From Thermophilibacter mediterraneus (lineage in GTDB: Bacteria > Actinomycetota > Coriobacteriia > Coriobacteriales > Atopobiaceae): DNA of 64,000 nucleotides. The stretch covers positions 1,201,405-1,265,404 of the forward strand of contig NZ_FPKO01000009.1 in NCBI RefSeq assembly GCF_900119385.1. Reading direction: 5' to 3'. Shown here in pieces: positions 63,835 to 64,000 of this stretch. Below the pieces are notes generated by a model. That model was not told where the DNA came from and searched no databases. It saw only the letters and a program-made list of their open reading frames with translations. Position numbers and translations under genes: made by a program. The stretch's first letter is position 1. Each line of letters starts with the position of its first letter.

Positions 63835-64000
63835 ATGTGGCGGGTTGTCTTCACCAAGCAGGCCGCGAAGGACGCCAAGAACCTCAAGGCGGCGGGGCTG
63901 GCAGGGAAGGCCAAGCGCCTCGTCGAGGTCGTGCGTGCCGACCCCTTTGGGACCCCGCTGGCCTACGAGGGCCTCGTCGGGAGCCTCGCCGGGCTCTGCT
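63835..64000 (+). CDS. Txe/YoeB-type mRNA interferase toxin (5' part)
   Basis: The open frame runs off the right edge after 55 codons. It starts MWRVVFTKQAAKDAKNL and has AKRLVEVVRADPFGTP then YEGLVGSLAGLC, the N-terminal half of YoeB/Txe. It should be a ribosome-dependent mRNA endonuclease. Catalytic Glu, Arg and His of the C-terminal half lie outside the window. Confidence 0.88.
   Translation, partial: MWRVVFTKQAAKDAKNLKAAGLAGKAKRLVEVVRADPFGTPLAYEGLVGSLAGLC

Noticed and set aside
1-64000. tRNA, rRNA, retron or group II intron
   Set aside because: No cloverleaf, rRNA segment or reverse transcriptase motif was seen; small RNAs cannot be excluded by eye.

Overview
The window comes from a high-GC actinobacterium. 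A selenium-dependent xanthine dehydrogenase cluster, the codon choice and several hypothetical families suggest class Coriobacteriia (Olsenella/Collinsella/Atopobiaceae-like). This is inferred from protein style; there is no rRNA or marker gene here. I see no tRNA, rRNA or CRISPR array.

Layout. (1) 1-3550: housekeeping molybdenum-hydroxylase operon: the end of a YgfK-like selenate-reductase-type subunit, a small 2x[4Fe-4S] ferredoxin and a fused XdhD-type xanthine dehydrogenase, with a 34-bp nested palindrome inside the operon. (2) 3.7-7.1 kb: lower-GC RloA/RloB (AbiL-like) pair with a DUF2971 gene, preceded by a 20-bp-arm palindrome. (3) 7.1-16.5 kb: mostly high-GC host genes: DUF2798 membrane protein, AgcS-type Na+/amino-acid symporter, DUF4160 pair, double-GGCT fusion, WYL-like regulator and several unknowns. 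(4) 16.7-28.8 kb: MazG-like NTPase facing a GIY-YIG/DUF2075 helicase, an AIPR-like protein, then a tight four-gene operon: dynamin-like GTPase, HerA-type ATPase, a DNA/RNA nuclease toxin and a YezG-like immunity protein. (5) 28.8-38.9 kb: insertion sequences nested inside one another. Three IS21-type and one IS256-type element can be unpicked exactly from target-site duplications and rejoined reading frames. (6) 39.1-48.7 kb: MORC-type ATPase, Z1 ATPase, DUF4420 PD-(D/E)XK and AIPR genes in one operon, with a convergent C5 DNA methyltransferase and then an SRAP protein. (7) 48.8-49.7 kb: scrap of a prophage (scaffold, truncated capsid). (8) 49.9-60.9 kb: KAP NTPase, AbiH, an unrecognised two-gene module (glycine-zipper protein plus a 457-aa protein), a GmrSD-like DUF262/DUF1524 protein with RAMA-like and DUF4268-like tails, a DUF6998 protein and a 5'-truncated second copy of the 457-aa gene. 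(9) 61-64 kb: three toxin-antitoxin loci in a row (MqsR/MqsA-Panacea, RelB-like/PIN, Phd/Txe).

Taken together, roughly 3.7-64 kb is a defence and mobile-element island set in a host backbone. The genes within each operon overlap or abut, so they are probably co-translated. The two least explained units are the dynamin-HerA-nuclease-immunity operon (21.66-28.84 kb) and the glycine-zipper/457-aa pair with its truncated paralogue (54.2-56.4 and 60.0-60.9 kb).
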